Assembly: GCF_002845985.1 (NCBI RefSeq)
Contig: NZ_PDFK01000002.1
Location: forward strand, 558,001-622,000
DNA length: 64,000 bases
Direction of reading: 5' to 3'
Source: Lysinibacillus fusiformis
GTDB taxonomy: Bacteria; Bacillota; Bacilli; Bacillales_A; Planococcaceae
Part shown: piece after piece, positions 19,449 through 29,595 of the stretch
Layout: each line of letters starts with the position of its first letter
Position numbering within the stretch: position 1 is the first letter of the stretch
Notes under the pieces: generated by a model
What the model was told of the DNA's origin: nothing
Databases searched by the model: none
What the model saw: the letters and a program-made list of their open reading frames with translations, nothing else
Made by a program: the position numbers and the translations under genes

Positions 19449-20437
19449 TAAAAGAGCAGCAAGCACAGCCACTATTACAAGTAAATAATTTAAAACAACA
19501 TTTTTCCTTAAAAAAAGAAAAGCTCTTCGGTCCTCAGCAAATTGTAAAAGCTGTGGATGGTGTTTCCTTTGACATTATGCCTGGTGAAACACTTAGCATT
19601 GTTGGAGAATCTGGCTGCGGAAAATCAACGACGGGGCGTTCTATTTTAAGATTAGATGAACCTACTTCTGGAGAAGTAATGTTATTTGGTAAAAACTTAG
19701 TGAATATGAACAAAAAAGAGCTACGTGCTGCACGCAAGGACATCCAAATTATTTTCCAAGATCCGTATGCATCCCTTAACCCACGAAGAACCATTCGTAA
19801 AATGTTAACAGAGGCCATGTCTATTCAAAAAATAGTACCACCTGAACAACAAGAGGCACGCATGATTGAATTAATGTCGCTTGTTGGATTACGTCCTGAA
19901 TACTTAGAGCGCTATCCACATGAATTTTCTGGTGGTCAGCGTCAACGTATCGGAATTGCAAGAGCTCTTGCAGTCAATCCTAAAATTATTATTTGTGATG
20001 AATCGGTTTCTGCGCTAGACGTTTCTATTCAAGCACAAATTTTAAATTTATTAAAGCAGCTACAACGGGATTTAGATTTAACATTTTTATTTATCTCGCA
20101 CGATTTAAGTGTTGTTCGACATATTTCAGATCGTATCATAGTCATGTATCTTGGAAAGGTTGTCGAAATTGCTGATAAGCATTCCCTTTTCACACAGCCA
20201 TATCATCCTTATACAAAAGCATTATTTTCTTCTATTCCAGTAATCGACAAACAACATCGCAAGGAGCGCATTATTTTAAAAGGAGACCTACCGTCACCTC
20301 TTAATCCTCCTACTGGCTGTAGCTTTCACACACGTTGTCCATTCGCCACAGAGAAATGTAAAGCAGAAGTTCCAGCATTACGAGAAATCACCGCAACACA
20401 TAAGGTAGCTTGCCATTTTGCAGAAAATTTAGTTTAA
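19445..20437 (+). CDS. ABC transporter ATPase, DppF/OppF type
   Basis: Second ATPase subunit, 330 aa from the ATG at 19445, which follows GGAGGAG and overlaps the previous stop. Motifs are Walker [10 protein letters not shown], signature FSGGQRQR, Walker [13 protein letters not shown] (Ser in place of the usual Pro) and a C-terminal [15 protein letters not shown] cluster. It completes the set lipoprotein, C, B, D, F. The histidine kinase gene starts 37 bases later, so the regulatory genes are probably on the same transcript. Confidence 0.93.
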   Translation: MIKEQQAQPLLQVNNLKQHFSLKKEKLFGPQQIVKAVDGVSFDIMPGETLSIVGESGCGKSTTGRSILRLDEPTSGEVMLFGKNLVNMNKKELRAARKDIQIIFQDPYASLNPRRTIRKMLTEAMSIQKIVPPEQQEARMIELMSLVGLRPEYLERYPHEFSGGQRQRIGIARALAVNPKIIICDESVSALDVSIQAQILNLLKQLQRDLDLTFLFISHDLSVVRHISDRIIVMYLGKVVEIADKHSLFTQPYHPYTKALFSSIPVIDKQHRKERIILKGDLPSPLNPPTGCSFHTRCPFATEKCKAEVPALREITATHKVACHFAENLV

Positions 20438-20474
20438 TGTATCTTACACTTATAAAATAAATGGAGAGATCATT

Positions 20475-21227
20475 ATGTTACAACTAGAAACCTTCAACAT
20501 ATATATTCTCCTATGTGTAATTGCTCCAATTATTGGAGCTTTTCTGCTTACTTTTATATTTATTTTCGAAAAACAAATCGATAGCCTTGAGGAAGAAAAG
20601 AGAAGTTTAGAGCTCAAGCAGGATTTACAACGAGCGAATATTCTTCAGTTAAATCAGCAAATACAACCACATTTCTTTTTTAACGCATTAAATTCATTGC
20701 TAAGCCTAGCCCGCATCAATCGTAAGGAAGATTTGGTTGCGGGTATTGAGGCCTTAGCAACGTTTTTTAAATTTAAATACAATAATCATGAGGTTTTAAT
20801 CACGTTAAAGAACGAGATACAATTTATGGATAGCTATTTAAATATTCAACAGTTACGCTTTGGACATCGTTTGACGATTCATAAGGATATGGATGATGAA
20901 GCTCTATCTGTACAAATACCTCCATTTATTTTGCAGACCATTATTGAAAATGCATATAAACATAGCTTTGAAAAGCATATAGGACCTGCTGAGTTATCCA
21001 TTACGATTAAAAAAATGGACAAGATCTTATTAATAGAAATAAAAAATACACAGCCTTTAGAAAAGATAGAAACTGCTATTGAACAGCTAGAAGATGAATT
21101 ACAGCAAGGTTATGGTCTTGAAAATATTAGACAACGGCTTGAGCTTATTTATGGTCTCGAAAATGTTTTATTTTCGATTCAAAATAATGAACAGTTTTAC
21201 ACAGTTACAATTCACGTTCCCGCTTAG
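20475..21227 (+). CDS. LytS/YesM-type sensor histidine kinase without a sensor domain
   Basis: Membrane-anchored kinase of only 250 aa. It has one hydrophobic helix (about 8-32), a charged coiled-coil linker, the His_kinase domain with phospho-acceptor His in QIQPHFFFNALNS (about 74), and an HATPase domain with the N box IIENAYKHS and the G box GYGLENIRQRL. YesM-like kinases usually carry a large extracytoplasmic Cache or dCache domain. None is present here, so the signal must come from elsewhere. The SLC5-like membrane protein two genes downstream is the obvious candidate. GGAGAG precedes the ATG. Confidence 0.87.
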   Translation: MLQLETFNIYILLCVIAPIIGAFLLTFIFIFEKQIDSLEEEKRSLELKQDLQRANILQLNQQIQPHFFFNALNSLLSLARINRKEDLVAGIEALATFFKFKYNNHEVLITLKNEIQFMDSYLNIQQLRFGHRLTIHKDMDDEALSVQIPPFILQTIIENAYKHSFEKHIGPAELSITIKKMDKILLIEIKNTQPLEKIETAIEQLEDELQQGYGLENIRQRLELIYGLENVLFSIQNNEQFYTVTIHVPA

Positions 21228-21265
21228 CCCTTCTATCAATTTGAATGTGAAAGGAGAATCTCACC

Positions 21266-21964
21266 ATGCATATTTTAATCGCAGATGATGAGCCGTTAGA
21301 GCTAGAGCAAATGATTTATTTATTAAAACCGCATTTCCCTAATTGGACATTCCATACTGCTCAGGATGCCTCACAAGCTCTGCAATTAGCTAAAAAACAC
21401 CGTATGACTATCGCCTTTTTGGATATCCAAATGCCTGGGAAAGATGGTATCACTTTAAGCAAGGAATTAAAAGAAATGTATGAAATAGACATCATTATGG
21501 TAACTGCTTATCAGACCTTCGAATATGCCCAGCAAGCATTGCGTATCGGGGTAAAAGATTATCTTACAAAACCTGTTATTGCTAGTGAATTAGATGCGAT
21601 TGTGGAGAAATATAAAGTATGGAGCTCCAACCATGATGCGATTCAAAGTGCGCTTTCCTATATCCATGAAAACTATTATGAAAAGCTCGGTTTAAATATT
21701 ATTGCAGAAAAGATCCATTTGAATCCAAGCTACTTAAGTCGTAAATTTTTGGAGGAGCAGTCTATTGGCATTAATGAGTATATAAATAATTACCGCCTCG
21801 AAATGGCCGTGAAGAAAATAAATGAAAACCTGGACGCAAGCATGTCTGCAATCGCGGAGAGCTGTGGATTTAATAGCCAACACTATTTTAGTGTGGCCTT
21901 TAAGAAAAAGTATAATCAATCGCCACGTCAATATAAATCCGCTAAAATGAGTAAAGGTATTTGA
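21266..21964 (+). CDS. Response regulator, receiver plus AraC-type DNA-binding domain
   Basis: Partner of the kinase, 232 aa. The receiver domain (1-115) has the acidic pair DDE at 7-9, phospho-acceptor Asp in FLDIQMPG (53), Thr/Ala switch VTAY and the Lys of YLTKP. A two-helix-turn-helix AraC domain (about 130-225) carries the signature around IAESCGFNSQHYFSVAFKKKYNQSPRQYK. It is shorter than B. subtilis YesN because the middle region is missing. It probably controls the transporter/amidohydrolase arms, where repeated 11-bp sites lie 20 bp apart. AAAGGAG precedes the ATG. Confidence 0.9.
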   Translation: MHILIADDEPLELEQMIYLLKPHFPNWTFHTAQDASQALQLAKKHRMTIAFLDIQMPGKDGITLSKELKEMYEIDIIMVTAYQTFEYAQQALRIGVKDYLTKPVIASELDAIVEKYKVWSSNHDAIQSALSYIHENYYEKLGLNIIAEKIHLNPSYLSRKFLEEQSIGINEYINNYRLEMAVKKINENLDASMSAIAESCGFNSQHYFSVAFKKKYNQSPRQYKSAKMSKGI

Positions 21965-21968
21965 TAGT

Positions 21969-23231
21969 ATGTTAAAAAATTATTCATTGCTCGTACCATT
22001 TGCAAGTTTAAGCACAGCAGCAGGCGTCATCATTCTTTTAGCAAGATGGATTAACGGTAATTTATTATTGTCCTCTCCCTCAGCTCTTATTTCTTATGGC
22101 TTTATGGCAGGCATTTGTTATACATTAGCAACAGCTATTTCGTTTATTGTAGTGAGCTCCTTGTTAAATAAAAGGAATTACAAGCAAAACCAGCATACAC
22201 AAAGCTTTTTACTCTTTACCATACAACAAAAATTGAGTGGTATGAATTTAAAAGTGATACGACTGTTTTACCTTTTGACAAGCATTGAACTTTGGTTAAT
22301 TCAATTAATTAGCATTAGTGTCTTGTCTGAAATCATGTTAAATATCCCGATACCCATTACGCTTTTTTTATTTCTAACCGGTATGTTACTGCTTGATCGC
22401 ATCATGTCTGTGAAAAGTATACTTTGGCTAGAAATTTTATTTATCATCGCCCTGTTTTCATTACTTATTTTTATCCCTATTTACTACTTTGTACAAAATG
22501 GAGCAAGCACCGTTTATGAAGGCATTCGCTTATACCACCCTTATTTATTTTATTTTAAAAATAGCGAAATCCTCCTGTTCTATGTCATTATTCAATTAGC
22601 CGTTTTAGGACAAGTACTTTTCGATAAATCAACATGGTATTTAATTGCATTTATCAAGCCAAAAAAAATACGTCGCAGCCTATTTTCATCAGGTGTGATT
22701 TTAGCATTATTAACATTATCCTTTACAGCTATTTTAATGATTGCTTTATACAGTGGCTCCTTTGGTCAGTTTCAAGTGCTAATTTTTACGTTCTTATATG
22801 AAGTACAGCCTGGGTTTTTGACATTCGCTTTCCTTGTCATTGTCCTGTTAGCCGTTGTGACGTCCTTGCTTGTAGATATGCGTGCAACAAAACGATTTTT
22901 TATGAAGAAAAGACCCTATTATTTTTACTTAACTGGACTTATGGTCATTTTACTTACCTTTTTCTTATCTATCAATTTAACGATTTTAGGGGTTATTTAT
23001 TCTTTCGCGTTCCTGCACATTACCATACTGCCGTTTATGTTAATTCTTTTATTTACGAATCGCCGTATTCATAAACATAGTTGGTTTGTCATACTGCTAT
23101 CTATCCTCATAGGAATTGGCGTTGCCCTAAGCTTCAATGCACTTTACGGATTAGCAACTAGCTTTATGATCTCTAGCATTTATCAATTAATGCTTCAGAC
23201 CGATACTATAGAAAAAATGCCTGAACCCTAA
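21969..23231 (+). CDS. Polytopic membrane protein, possibly a degenerate SLC5 (sodium:solute symporter) protein
   Basis: A 420-aa protein with about 12 hydrophobic segments and no soluble domain. It is not recognised with certainty. The segment LGQVLFDKSTWYLIAFIKPK resembles the DQDxxQR..AAKxxK stretch of sodium:solute symporters, and the overall layout agrees, but it is shorter than usual. It starts four bases after the response regulator, so it belongs to the two-component operon. Because the kinase has no sensor domain, this protein could be its sensor, as SLC5-type modules are in CbrA-like kinases. Alternatively it is simply a permease for the same substrate. Confidence 0.6.
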   Translation: MLKNYSLLVPFASLSTAAGVIILLARWINGNLLLSSPSALISYGFMAGICYTLATAISFIVVSSLLNKRNYKQNQHTQSFLLFTIQQKLSGMNLKVIRLFYLLTSIELWLIQLISISVLSEIMLNIPIPITLFLFLTGMLLLDRIMSVKSILWLEILFIIALFSLLIFIPIYYFVQNGASTVYEGIRLYHPYLFYFKNSEILLFYVIIQLAVLGQVLFDKSTWYLIAFIKPKKIRRSLFSSGVILALLTLSFTAILMIALYSGSFGQFQVLIFTFLYEVQPGFLTFAFLVIVLLAVVTSLLVDMRATKRFFMKKRPYYFYLTGLMVILLTFFLSINLTILGVIYSFAFLHITILPFMLILLFTNRRIHKHSWFVILLSILIGIGVALSFNALYGLATSFMISSIYQLMLQTDTIEKMPEP

Positions 23232-23251
23232 AATATATGGAGGTCAGGCAT
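23217..23251 (-). terminator. Leftward terminator overlapping the end of the SLC5-like gene
   Basis: AATGCCTGA pairs with TCAGGCATT. The T run is on the minus strand only, so the hairpin would stop leftward transcripts, although both annotated neighbours run rightward. Confidence 0.55.
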
Positions 23252-23413
23252 TAGTCTGTAGTTAACTAAATATATGTCTTTTATGTTTTCGTCAATAATG
23301 ATTAGGTAAAAAAATACATCCTGAATACCTTCTTCTGCATCTTTAAATAACACCACTCGTACGTTTGCCACAATGGTCAGAACTTCCCAAACACGCCTTA
23401 CACTTTCACTTCC
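23228..23413 (-). other. Protein-like open frame without a clear start (possible gene remnant)
   Basis: Minus-strand frame of 61 sense codons between two stops. It reads as plausible protein (for example VRVVLFKDAEEGIQDVFFY then LIIIDENIKDIYLVNY) and ends at the leftward terminator. There is no ATG in frame and no convincing ribosome binding site; a GTG is possible near its middle. It may be the 3' remnant of a lost gene or a short unannotated gene. No family was recognised. Confidence 0.3.
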
Positions 23414-23566
23414 CTAGTTGGTTTCCTACGTTTTCATTTACACATTGGTCATAAAATTTTAAAAACTTCACACAATAAAAAAGTGTTTTGACATGAGCTT
23501 TTCTTGTTATAGAGCTGTATTTATCGTATTCGTATGCCCTGTTGCATACTTTTTTTCTATTATCTA

Positions 23567-23596
23567 TTGAATAACTAGCAAAAAAACTGTTATAGT
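23567..23596 (+). promoter_or_regulatory. Predicted promoter of nupC
   Basis: TTGAAT and TATAGT boxes separated by 18 bases, about 100 bp before the nupC start. A tandem GTCTGACGTCTGAC lies directly downstream around the expected transcript start and could be an operator. The rest of the 23414-23695 gap shows nothing else. Confidence 0.5.
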
Positions 23597-23695
23597 GAGA
23601 TTGTTTGTCTGACGTCTGACTAATTAAGATCTTTAGCTGTTCTTCTGAATTTAGAACATCAGGACAAACTATTACACATACTTATGGAGGAACTT

Positions 23696-24877
23696 ATGAG
23701 ATACTTAATATCCTTTTGTGGATTGTTACTTGTTTTTGCCCTAGCTTTATTAATGAGTAAAAACAAAAAAGAAATAAAATATAAATATATAGTGGTGATG
23801 TTAATCATCCAATTTTTATTGGCAGCTCTACTACTCAATACGACAATTGGTTTTGTTTTAATCAAAGGAATCACCAAAGTATTTGATCATTTATTGTCTT
23901 ACGCAAATGCAGGGATATCATTTGTTTTTGGTGGATTAGCAAATGAAGGAGAGTCTCCGTTCTTCCTAGCTGTATTATTACCGATTGTCTTTATATCAGT
24001 CTTAATTGGGATTTTGCAGCATTTTAAAATTCTCCCTTTCTTCATGAAATGGATAGGATTACTGTTGAGTAAAGTAAGTGGAATGGGGAAATTGGAATCC
24101 TATAATGCTGTTGCTTCCGCAATGGTTGGACAATCGGAAGTATTCATTACAGTTAAAAAACAATTAGATAAGATTGCGCCACAGCGTATGTATACATTAT
24201 GCGCATCCGCGATGTCGACCGTCTCGATGTCAGTTGTTGGCGCGTACATGACGATGATTGAACCAAAGTATGTCGTAACGGCGATTGTGTTAAACTTATT
24301 TGGTGGTTTTATAATTGTTTCCATCATTAATCCGTATACCGTAAAAGAAGAGGAAGATATCTTAACCATTGAAGATGAGCAGAAGCAAGCTTTCTTCCAA
24401 ATGCTTGGTGAATATATTATGGATGGCTTTAAGGTAGCCATCATTGTTGGAGCCATGCTAATTGGTTTCGTAGCATTAATGGATTTAATCAATTCATTGT
24501 TTGATATGATTATCGGTGTTTCTTTCCAAGAAATATTAGGCTATATTTTTGCACCAATAGCTTTCCTAATGGGTATCCCATGGGCAGACGCTGTTTCAGC
24601 TGGTGGAATAATGGCCACTAAATTAGTAACGAATGAATTTGTTGCTATGATCAACCTTGGCGACGTCTCAGAGTCCATGAGTGAACGTACACTGGGCATT
24701 ATTTCGGTATTCCTTGTATCCTTTGCCAACTTTTCATCCATCGGTATTATTTCCGGAGCAGTTAAAGGGTTGAATGAAAGACAAGGTAATGTCGTTGCTC
24801 GTTTTGGCTTAAAGTTATTGTACGGAGCCACACTTGTCAGTATCCTAACAGCTATTATTGTTGGATTGATTATTTAA
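23696..24877 (+). CDS. nupC: NupC-family nucleoside:cation symporter
   Basis: Concentrative nucleoside importer of 393 aa, the same length as B. subtilis NupC. It has the Nucleos_tra2_N domain, gate region and C-terminal domain with characteristic GMGKLESYNAVASAMVGQSEVF, CASAMSTVSMSVVGAYM and MATKLVTNEFVAM segments. These carry the conserved polar residues of the substrate site. The start at 23696 is preceded by GGAGG; the upstream in-frame ATG overlaps that site. It is a single gene with its own promoter and terminator. It is next to a locus with CodA-like hydrolases, which hints at nucleoside or base use but does not prove a link. Confidence 0.93.
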   Translation: MRYLISFCGLLLVFALALLMSKNKKEIKYKYIVVMLIIQFLLAALLLNTTIGFVLIKGITKVFDHLLSYANAGISFVFGGLANEGESPFFLAVLLPIVFISVLIGILQHFKILPFFMKWIGLLLSKVSGMGKLESYNAVASAMVGQSEVFITVKKQLDKIAPQRMYTLCASAMSTVSMSVVGAYMTMIEPKYVVTAIVLNLFGGFIIVSIINPYTVKEEEDILTIEDEQKQAFFQMLGEYIMDGFKVAIIVGAMLIGFVALMDLINSLFDMIIGVSFQEILGYIFAPIAFLMGIPWADAVSAGGIMATKLVTNEFVAMINLGDVSESMSERTLGIISVFLVSFANFSSIGIISGAVKGLNERQGNVVARFGLKLLYGATLVSILTAIIVGLII

Positions 24878-24890
24878 ACATCATCATTTG

Positions 24891-24925
24891 AACTGCACTC
24901 CGATAGTTATGGAGTGTAGTTTTTT
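24891..24925 (+). terminator. Terminator of nupC
   Basis: AACTGCACTCC pairs with GGAGTGTAGTT (one wobble pair), followed by a T run, just after the nupC stop. Confidence 0.9.
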
Positions 24926-24951
24926 AAATTATCCACTATAAACTCTTCACG

Positions 24952-25001
24952 AAAAATAAAAAATGTACATCACTAAAATTTCATTTAGTAATGTACATTT
25001 T
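24952..25001 (-). terminator. Terminator of leuS
   Basis: An 18-bp stem, 24960-24977 with 24984-25001 (one mismatch), followed on the minus strand by TTTATTTTT, just past the leuS stop. Confidence 0.9.
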
Positions 25002-25014
25002 AATTTATGTCTCT

Positions 25015-27432
25015 TTATTTAACGACAATATTGACAAGTTTGCTTGGAATAACGATAATTTTCACTAGGTTTTTTCCTGCCATATATTCTTGTACTTTTT
25101 CATCAGCAAGCGCTACTTTTTCGATATCCTCTTTTGAAGCATCTTTCGCTACGACGATTTTTGCACGGACTTTACCAGCCACTTGCACAGCAATCTCCAC
25201 TTCATCATCCACAAGCTTCGTTTCATCGTATGTTGGCCATTGCTCGTAAGAAAGTGTTGAATCGTGGCCTAATAGCTGCCATAGCTCTTCTGCAATATGC
25301 GGCGCCATTGGTGCTAGCATTTTAACAAAGCCTTCCGCATACTCTGCTGGAATAACGTCAGCTTTATAGCAATCATTGATAAATACCATCATCTGTGAAA
25401 TAGCTGTGTTAAAGCGGATACCTTCGTAATCCTCTGTCACTTTTTTCACTGTTTGGTGGTATGCTTTTTCAAGTGTTTGATCGTTAGACACTTGAATTTT
25501 TGATGAAATGGCACCATCTTCTTCATTAACAAATAGACGCCAAATACGATCTAAGAAACGACGTGCCCCATCTAAACCATTTGTTGACCATGCAACAGAT
25601 GCCTCTAATGGTCCCATGAACATTTCATACAAACGTAATGTATCGGCACCATGTGATGAAATGATTTCATCTGGGTTTACAACATTACCTTTCGATTTAG
25701 ACATTTTTTCATTACCTTCACCAAGAATCATACCTTGGTTAAATAATTTATGGAATGGCTCTTTCGTGTGAACAACACCTAGATCATAAAGAACTTTATG
25801 CCAGAAGCGAGCGTAAAGTAAGTGCAGTACTGCATGCTCTGCTCCTCCAATATAAATATCTACTGGTAACCAACGTTTTAGTAACTCTGGATCTGCAATC
25901 GCCTCTGTATTTGTAGGGTCGATATAGCGTAAGAAGTACCAGCTAGACCCAGCCCACTGTGGCATTGTATTTGTTTCACGGCGACCCTTTTTGCCTGTCT
26001 CTGGATCTACAACATTCACCCATTCAGCAATATTAGCTAATGGTGATTCACCAGTACCCGATGGACGGATATTATCTGTTTTTGGAAGCACTAATGGTAA
26101 TTCTGATTCTGGAACAGGTGTGATCGTGCCATCTTCCCAATGAATCATTGGAATTGGTTCACCCCAGTAACGCTGACGTGAGAATAGCCAATCACGTAGT
26201 CGATAAGAAATTTTCTTCTCTCCAACGCCTTTTTGCTCTAACCATTCAATTGCTTTCGCAATGCCATCTTCTTTATTTAAACCATTAAGGAATTCAGAAT
26301 TAATATGTTGACCATCACCTGTAAATGCTTCTTTGCTAATGTCCCCACCCTCAAGTACAGGAACGATGTCTAAACCAAATGCAGTCGCAAATTCATAGTC
26401 ACGTTCATCATGTGCTGGCACCGCCATAATAGCACCTGTACCGTAAGACACTAACACATAGTCAGCAATCCAAATCGGCGCTTTTTTCCCGTTAATCGGA
26501 TTCACTGCATAAGCACCTGTGAATACGCCTGTTTTTTCTTTTGCTAAATCTGTGCGCTCAAGATCCGATTTCATTTTCACGTTTTCTAAATATGCCTCAA
26601 CAGCTTGACGTTGCTCAGCTGTCGTTATTTGTTCTACCAATTTATGTTCAGGCGCAAGTACACAATATGTAGCACCAAATAATGTATCTGGACGTGTTGT
26701 GAAGACCGTGAAGTTTTGATCTGAACCATCAATAGCAAATGTTACTTCTGCCCCTTCTGAACGACCAATCCAGTTGCGCTGCATATCTTTAATAGATTCT
26801 GGCCAATCAACTTCTTCTAGGTCGTCGATTAAACGATCAGCATATGCAGTAATTTTAAGCATCCATTGTTTCATTGGTCGACGTTCTACTGGATGCCCAC
26901 CACGCTCTGATTTCCCATCAATTACCTCTTCGTTAGCCAATACCGTACCAAGCGCTGGACACCAGTTAACAGCTACTTCATCCACATAGGCTAAACCTTT
27001 TTTATAAAGCTGGATAAAAATCCATTGTGTCCATTTATAATACTCTGGATCCGTCGTGTTAATTTCGCGATCCCAATCATAACTGAATCCTAGCTCTTGA
27101 ATTTGGCGTTTAAAAGTTGCAATATTTTTAGCTGTAAATTCTGCTGGGTCATTTCCTGTATCGAGTGCATATTGCTCAGCTGGTAAACCAAAAGCATCCC
27201 AGCCCATTGGATGTAATACATTGTAGCCTTGCATACGTTTAAAGCGTGATAAAATATCTGTCGCTGTATATCCTTCTGGATGTCCTACATGCAGTCCAGC
27301 GCCAGATGGATATGGAAACATATCTAATGCAAAAAATTTAGGCTTCGCTGTTTCATTTTCAGTTTTGAATGTTTTGTTATTAGCCCAATACTGCTGCCAC
27401 TTTTTTTCAATTTGTAGATGATTAAAACTCAT
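25015..27432 (-). CDS. leuS: Leucyl-tRNA synthetase
   Basis: Class I aminoacyl-tRNA synthetase charging tRNA-Leu. The 805 aa match the bacterial length. It has the HIGH-type motif in [12 protein letters not shown] near residue 45, the CP1 editing domain with [12 protein letters not shown] and the [10 protein letters not shown] segment, the leucine-specific insert, KMSKSKGNV, and a C-terminal anticodon-binding domain ending in [21 protein letters not shown] precedes the ATG. A T-box leader upstream couples expression to uncharged tRNA-Leu. Confidence 0.97.
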   Translation of the reverse strand: MSFNHLQIEKKWQQYWANNKTFKTENETAKPKFFALDMFPYPSGAGLHVGHPEGYTATDILSRFKRMQGYNVLHPMGWDAFGLPAEQYALDTGNDPAEFTAKNIATFKRQIQELGFSYDWDREINTTDPEYYKWTQWIFIQLYKKGLAYVDEVAVNWCPALGTVLANEEVIDGKSERGGHPVERRPMKQWMLKITAYADRLIDDLEEVDWPESIKDMQRNWIGRSEGAEVTFAIDGSDQNFTVFTTRPDTLFGATYCVLAPEHKLVEQITTAEQRQAVEAYLENVKMKSDLERTDLAKEKTGVFTGAYAVNPINGKKAPIWIADYVLVSYGTGAIMAVPAHDERDYEFATAFGLDIVPVLEGGDISKEAFTGDGQHINSEFLNGLNKEDGIAKAIEWLEQKGVGEKKISYRLRDWLFSRQRYWGEPIPMIHWEDGTITPVPESELPLVLPKTDNIRPSGTGESPLANIAEWVNVVDPETGKKGRRETNTMPQWAGSSWYFLRYIDPTNTEAIADPELLKRWLPVDIYIGGAEHAVLHLLYARFWHKVLYDLGVVHTKEPFHKLFNQGMILGEGNEKMSKSKGNVVNPDEIISSHGADTLRLYEMFMGPLEASVAWSTNGLDGARRFLDRIWRLFVNEEDGAISSKIQVSNDQTLEKAYHQTVKKVTEDYEGIRFNTAISQMMVFINDCYKADVIPAEYAEGFVKMLAPMAPHIAEELWQLLGHDSTLSYEQWPTYDETKLVDDEVEIAVQVAGKVRAKIVVAKDASKEDIEKVALADEKVQEYMAGKNLVKIIVIPSKLVNIVVK

Positions 27433-27496
27433 TCTTTTTCCTCCTTCGATTGAATCATGTTGCTCTTCATCATAATTGACAAAATATTTAAAAAAT

Positions 27497-27738
27497 AAAA
27501 AAACTCGTCCCTTTCTTATAGAAGGGACGAGAGAATTTGTACTCCCGCGGTACCACCCAAATTAGTGATTACACTCGGCTCAAGCTTCCTTAACGCGGAA
27601 GAAACGACACACGCTGTTTCACGCGGGCAGACTCAGAAGGCGAGTTCAACTTGCTTTCTTACTAGCTCCCACCAGCCGCTAGCTCTCTAAAAAGAACGAC
27701 AAATTTACTATTCCTCATCACAGTCTTTACATGATATT
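27497..27738 (-). promoter_or_regulatory. T-box leader (leucine), with terminator
   Basis: On the minus strand, Stem I begins with the GATGAGGAATAGTAAA-type start. It is followed by an AGAGAGCTAGCGGC/GGGAGCTAG region and a specifier region GAACTCGCC, in which CTC (Leu) is the likely specifier codon. The conserved T-box core GGGTGGTACCGCG is at 27546-27558. The competing terminator is the CTCGTCCCTT hairpin at 27504-27531 followed by a T run. Uncharged tRNA-Leu should favour the antiterminator and leuS transcription. Confidence 0.95.
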
Positions 27739-27796
27739 GCATTTATTCTAATGGAAAGTATTGAAAAGCACAAGCCTTTGTTTACAGACTAACCCA

Positions 27797-29539
27797 TTAC
27801 TGAAGAATTAATTCCTTTTCTTCCTTAGATTTTGATAAATCCCTACATTCATGAAAAGCAAAATGCTGGCATCCGATGCATTTCTTTGTGTCCAAATAGC
27901 CGAGAGCCTTAGTAATCGCTTCTCCAGTATGCTGATAAAAATGATGCGCTCCAATCTTATCGTAAATACCATTGTGCTGAAGAGCTATTTTTAAATCACC
28001 TTGCACACCTGTTACCAGGATTTTACCACCCTGTGCTGTAAAGTTTTCAATAATATTGCTAAAATATGCTTCACCAGTGGAATCCATAAAGGGCACTTTC
28101 CCCATTCGCAATATCAAAACTCTTGGTTGCTGATGCAAAGTGCTTTCAATTTTTTGTTCAAACATTTGAGCAGCTCCAAAGAACAATGGTCCTTCAATTG
28201 TATACATGCTAATTTGCGGACAATCATGCTGCTGGTGAACGACATGGGGCTGTACCTTCCCACTTTTGTTTGAATGGTCTGGGAGTACCTTTGTCACAAC
28301 AAGCTTTTCACTCATGCGTTTTGCAAATAATAGCACAGCTAATACAAGCCCTACTTCCACTGCTAATGTGAGACTTGTAAACACCGTTAATAAAAAGGTA
28401 ATCAATAACACTAGCGAGTCACCCGATTTTAATTTCACAATATGTGAGAAATGGTGTCGTTCGCTCATATTCCAGGCTACAACCATCAATACAGGAGCCA
28501 TACTTGCTAATGGAATATGAGACGCATATGGTGCTAATAGCAATAATGTAACTAAAACAAATACTCCGTGTATGATACCTGACATAGGCGATACTGCACC
28601 TGTTTTAATATTAGTTGCAGTCCGTGCAATAGCACCTGTAGCTGGAATCCCCCCGAACAAAGGCGTCACGATATTAGCAATTCCTTGACCAATCAGCTCT
28701 CGATTACTGTTATGCTTACTATTCGTCATCCCATCTGCAACGACTGCCGATAGTAGTGACTCTATGCCCCCTAGCATGGCGATGACAAACGCTGGTCCAA
28801 TAAGCAGTTGTAGGCGTTCAAAGGTGATATCAGGTATAGCAAAATGAGGCAATGAATTCGGAATTTGCCCATAAGCTGTCGCGATCGTAGCAACATGTCC
28901 TGTAAAGAGGAAAGTGGCCACAAGTGTAGAAACAACAATACCTGCTAATGCTCCAGGAACCTTTGGAAAAAACTTCGGCGTCATCAGTATTGTCACAAAA
29001 CAGATAACAGCCGTCAAAATACTATACATATTGGTCGTTCCAAGCTGCTTCATAATTTCTTGTATATTGGCAATAAAATACTCATGTCTTTTAACATTTG
29101 TTAACCCTAAAAAGTTGGCAATTTGACCTGTAAAAATAATAACTGCTATACCTGCTGTAAAGCCAACTGTTACAGGGCGAGGAATAAATTTAATTAAAGA
29201 TCCTAACTTAAAAATGCCCATTAAGCAAAGCATAATCCCAGCCATTAATCCTGCAAGTAATAAATCCTCATAGCCATAGGTAATGACAATTCCTAATAAA
29301 ATCGGTACAAACGCCCCAGTTGGCCCACCAATTTGATATTTCGATCCACCAAAAAGAGAAATAAGAATACCCGCAATACAGGCGGTATAAATCCCATATT
29401 CGGGTTTCACCCCCGATGCAATGGCAAAAGACATGGCAAGTGGAATAGCGACGATCCCAACTATAATTCCGGATAATAGATCCTTCTTGACGTGATGAAC
29501 AGAATACCCTTCAAAGCGTCCTGTAAACAGTGACTTCAT
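27797..29539 (-). CDS. SulP-family anion transporter with STAS domain
   Basis: Inner-membrane carrier of 580 aa for sulfate, bicarbonate or a similar anion. It has the Sulfate_transp domain (residues about 15-390) with the N-terminal GIVAIPLAMSFAIASGVKPEYGIYTA signature. A STAS domain (about 425-535) keeps the MGKVPFMDSTGEAYF nucleotide-fold motif. After it comes an unusual tail with a Cys/His cluster (KKCIGCQHFAFHEC). The start at 29539 has AAGGGAAG upstream, and the longer frame is rejected for lack of a site. It follows the ArsR repressor gene by 56 bases, so the repressor very probably controls it. Confidence 0.88.
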   Translation of the reverse strand: MKSLFTGRFEGYSVHHVKKDLLSGIIVGIVAIPLAMSFAIASGVKPEYGIYTACIAGILISLFGGSKYQIGGPTGAFVPILLGIVITYGYEDLLLAGLMAGIMLCLMGIFKLGSLIKFIPRPVTVGFTAGIAVIIFTGQIANFLGLTNVKRHEYFIANIQEIMKQLGTTNMYSILTAVICFVTILMTPKFFPKVPGALAGIVVSTLVATFLFTGHVATIATAYGQIPNSLPHFAIPDITFERLQLLIGPAFVIAMLGGIESLLSAVVADGMTNSKHNSNRELIGQGIANIVTPLFGGIPATGAIARTATNIKTGAVSPMSGIIHGVFVLVTLLLLAPYASHIPLASMAPVLMVVAWNMSERHHFSHIVKLKSGDSLVLLITFLLTVFTSLTLAVEVGLVLAVLLFAKRMSEKLVVTKVLPDHSNKSGKVQPHVVHQQHDCPQISMYTIEGPLFFGAAQMFEQKIESTLHQQPRVLILRMGKVPFMDSTGEAYFSNIIENFTAQGGKILVTGVQGDLKIALQHNGIYDKIGAHHFYQHTGEAITKALGYLDTKKCIGCQHFAFHECRDLSKSKEEKELILQ

Positions 29540-29595
29540 AGATAAATCTTCCCTTCGAAATAATAAGCAAAGCATAATTTTTCAACTTCTTTGAT

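Noticed and set aside
24100..24831. Minus-strand frames inside nupC
   Set aside because: Antisense shadows of a well-supported transporter gene.
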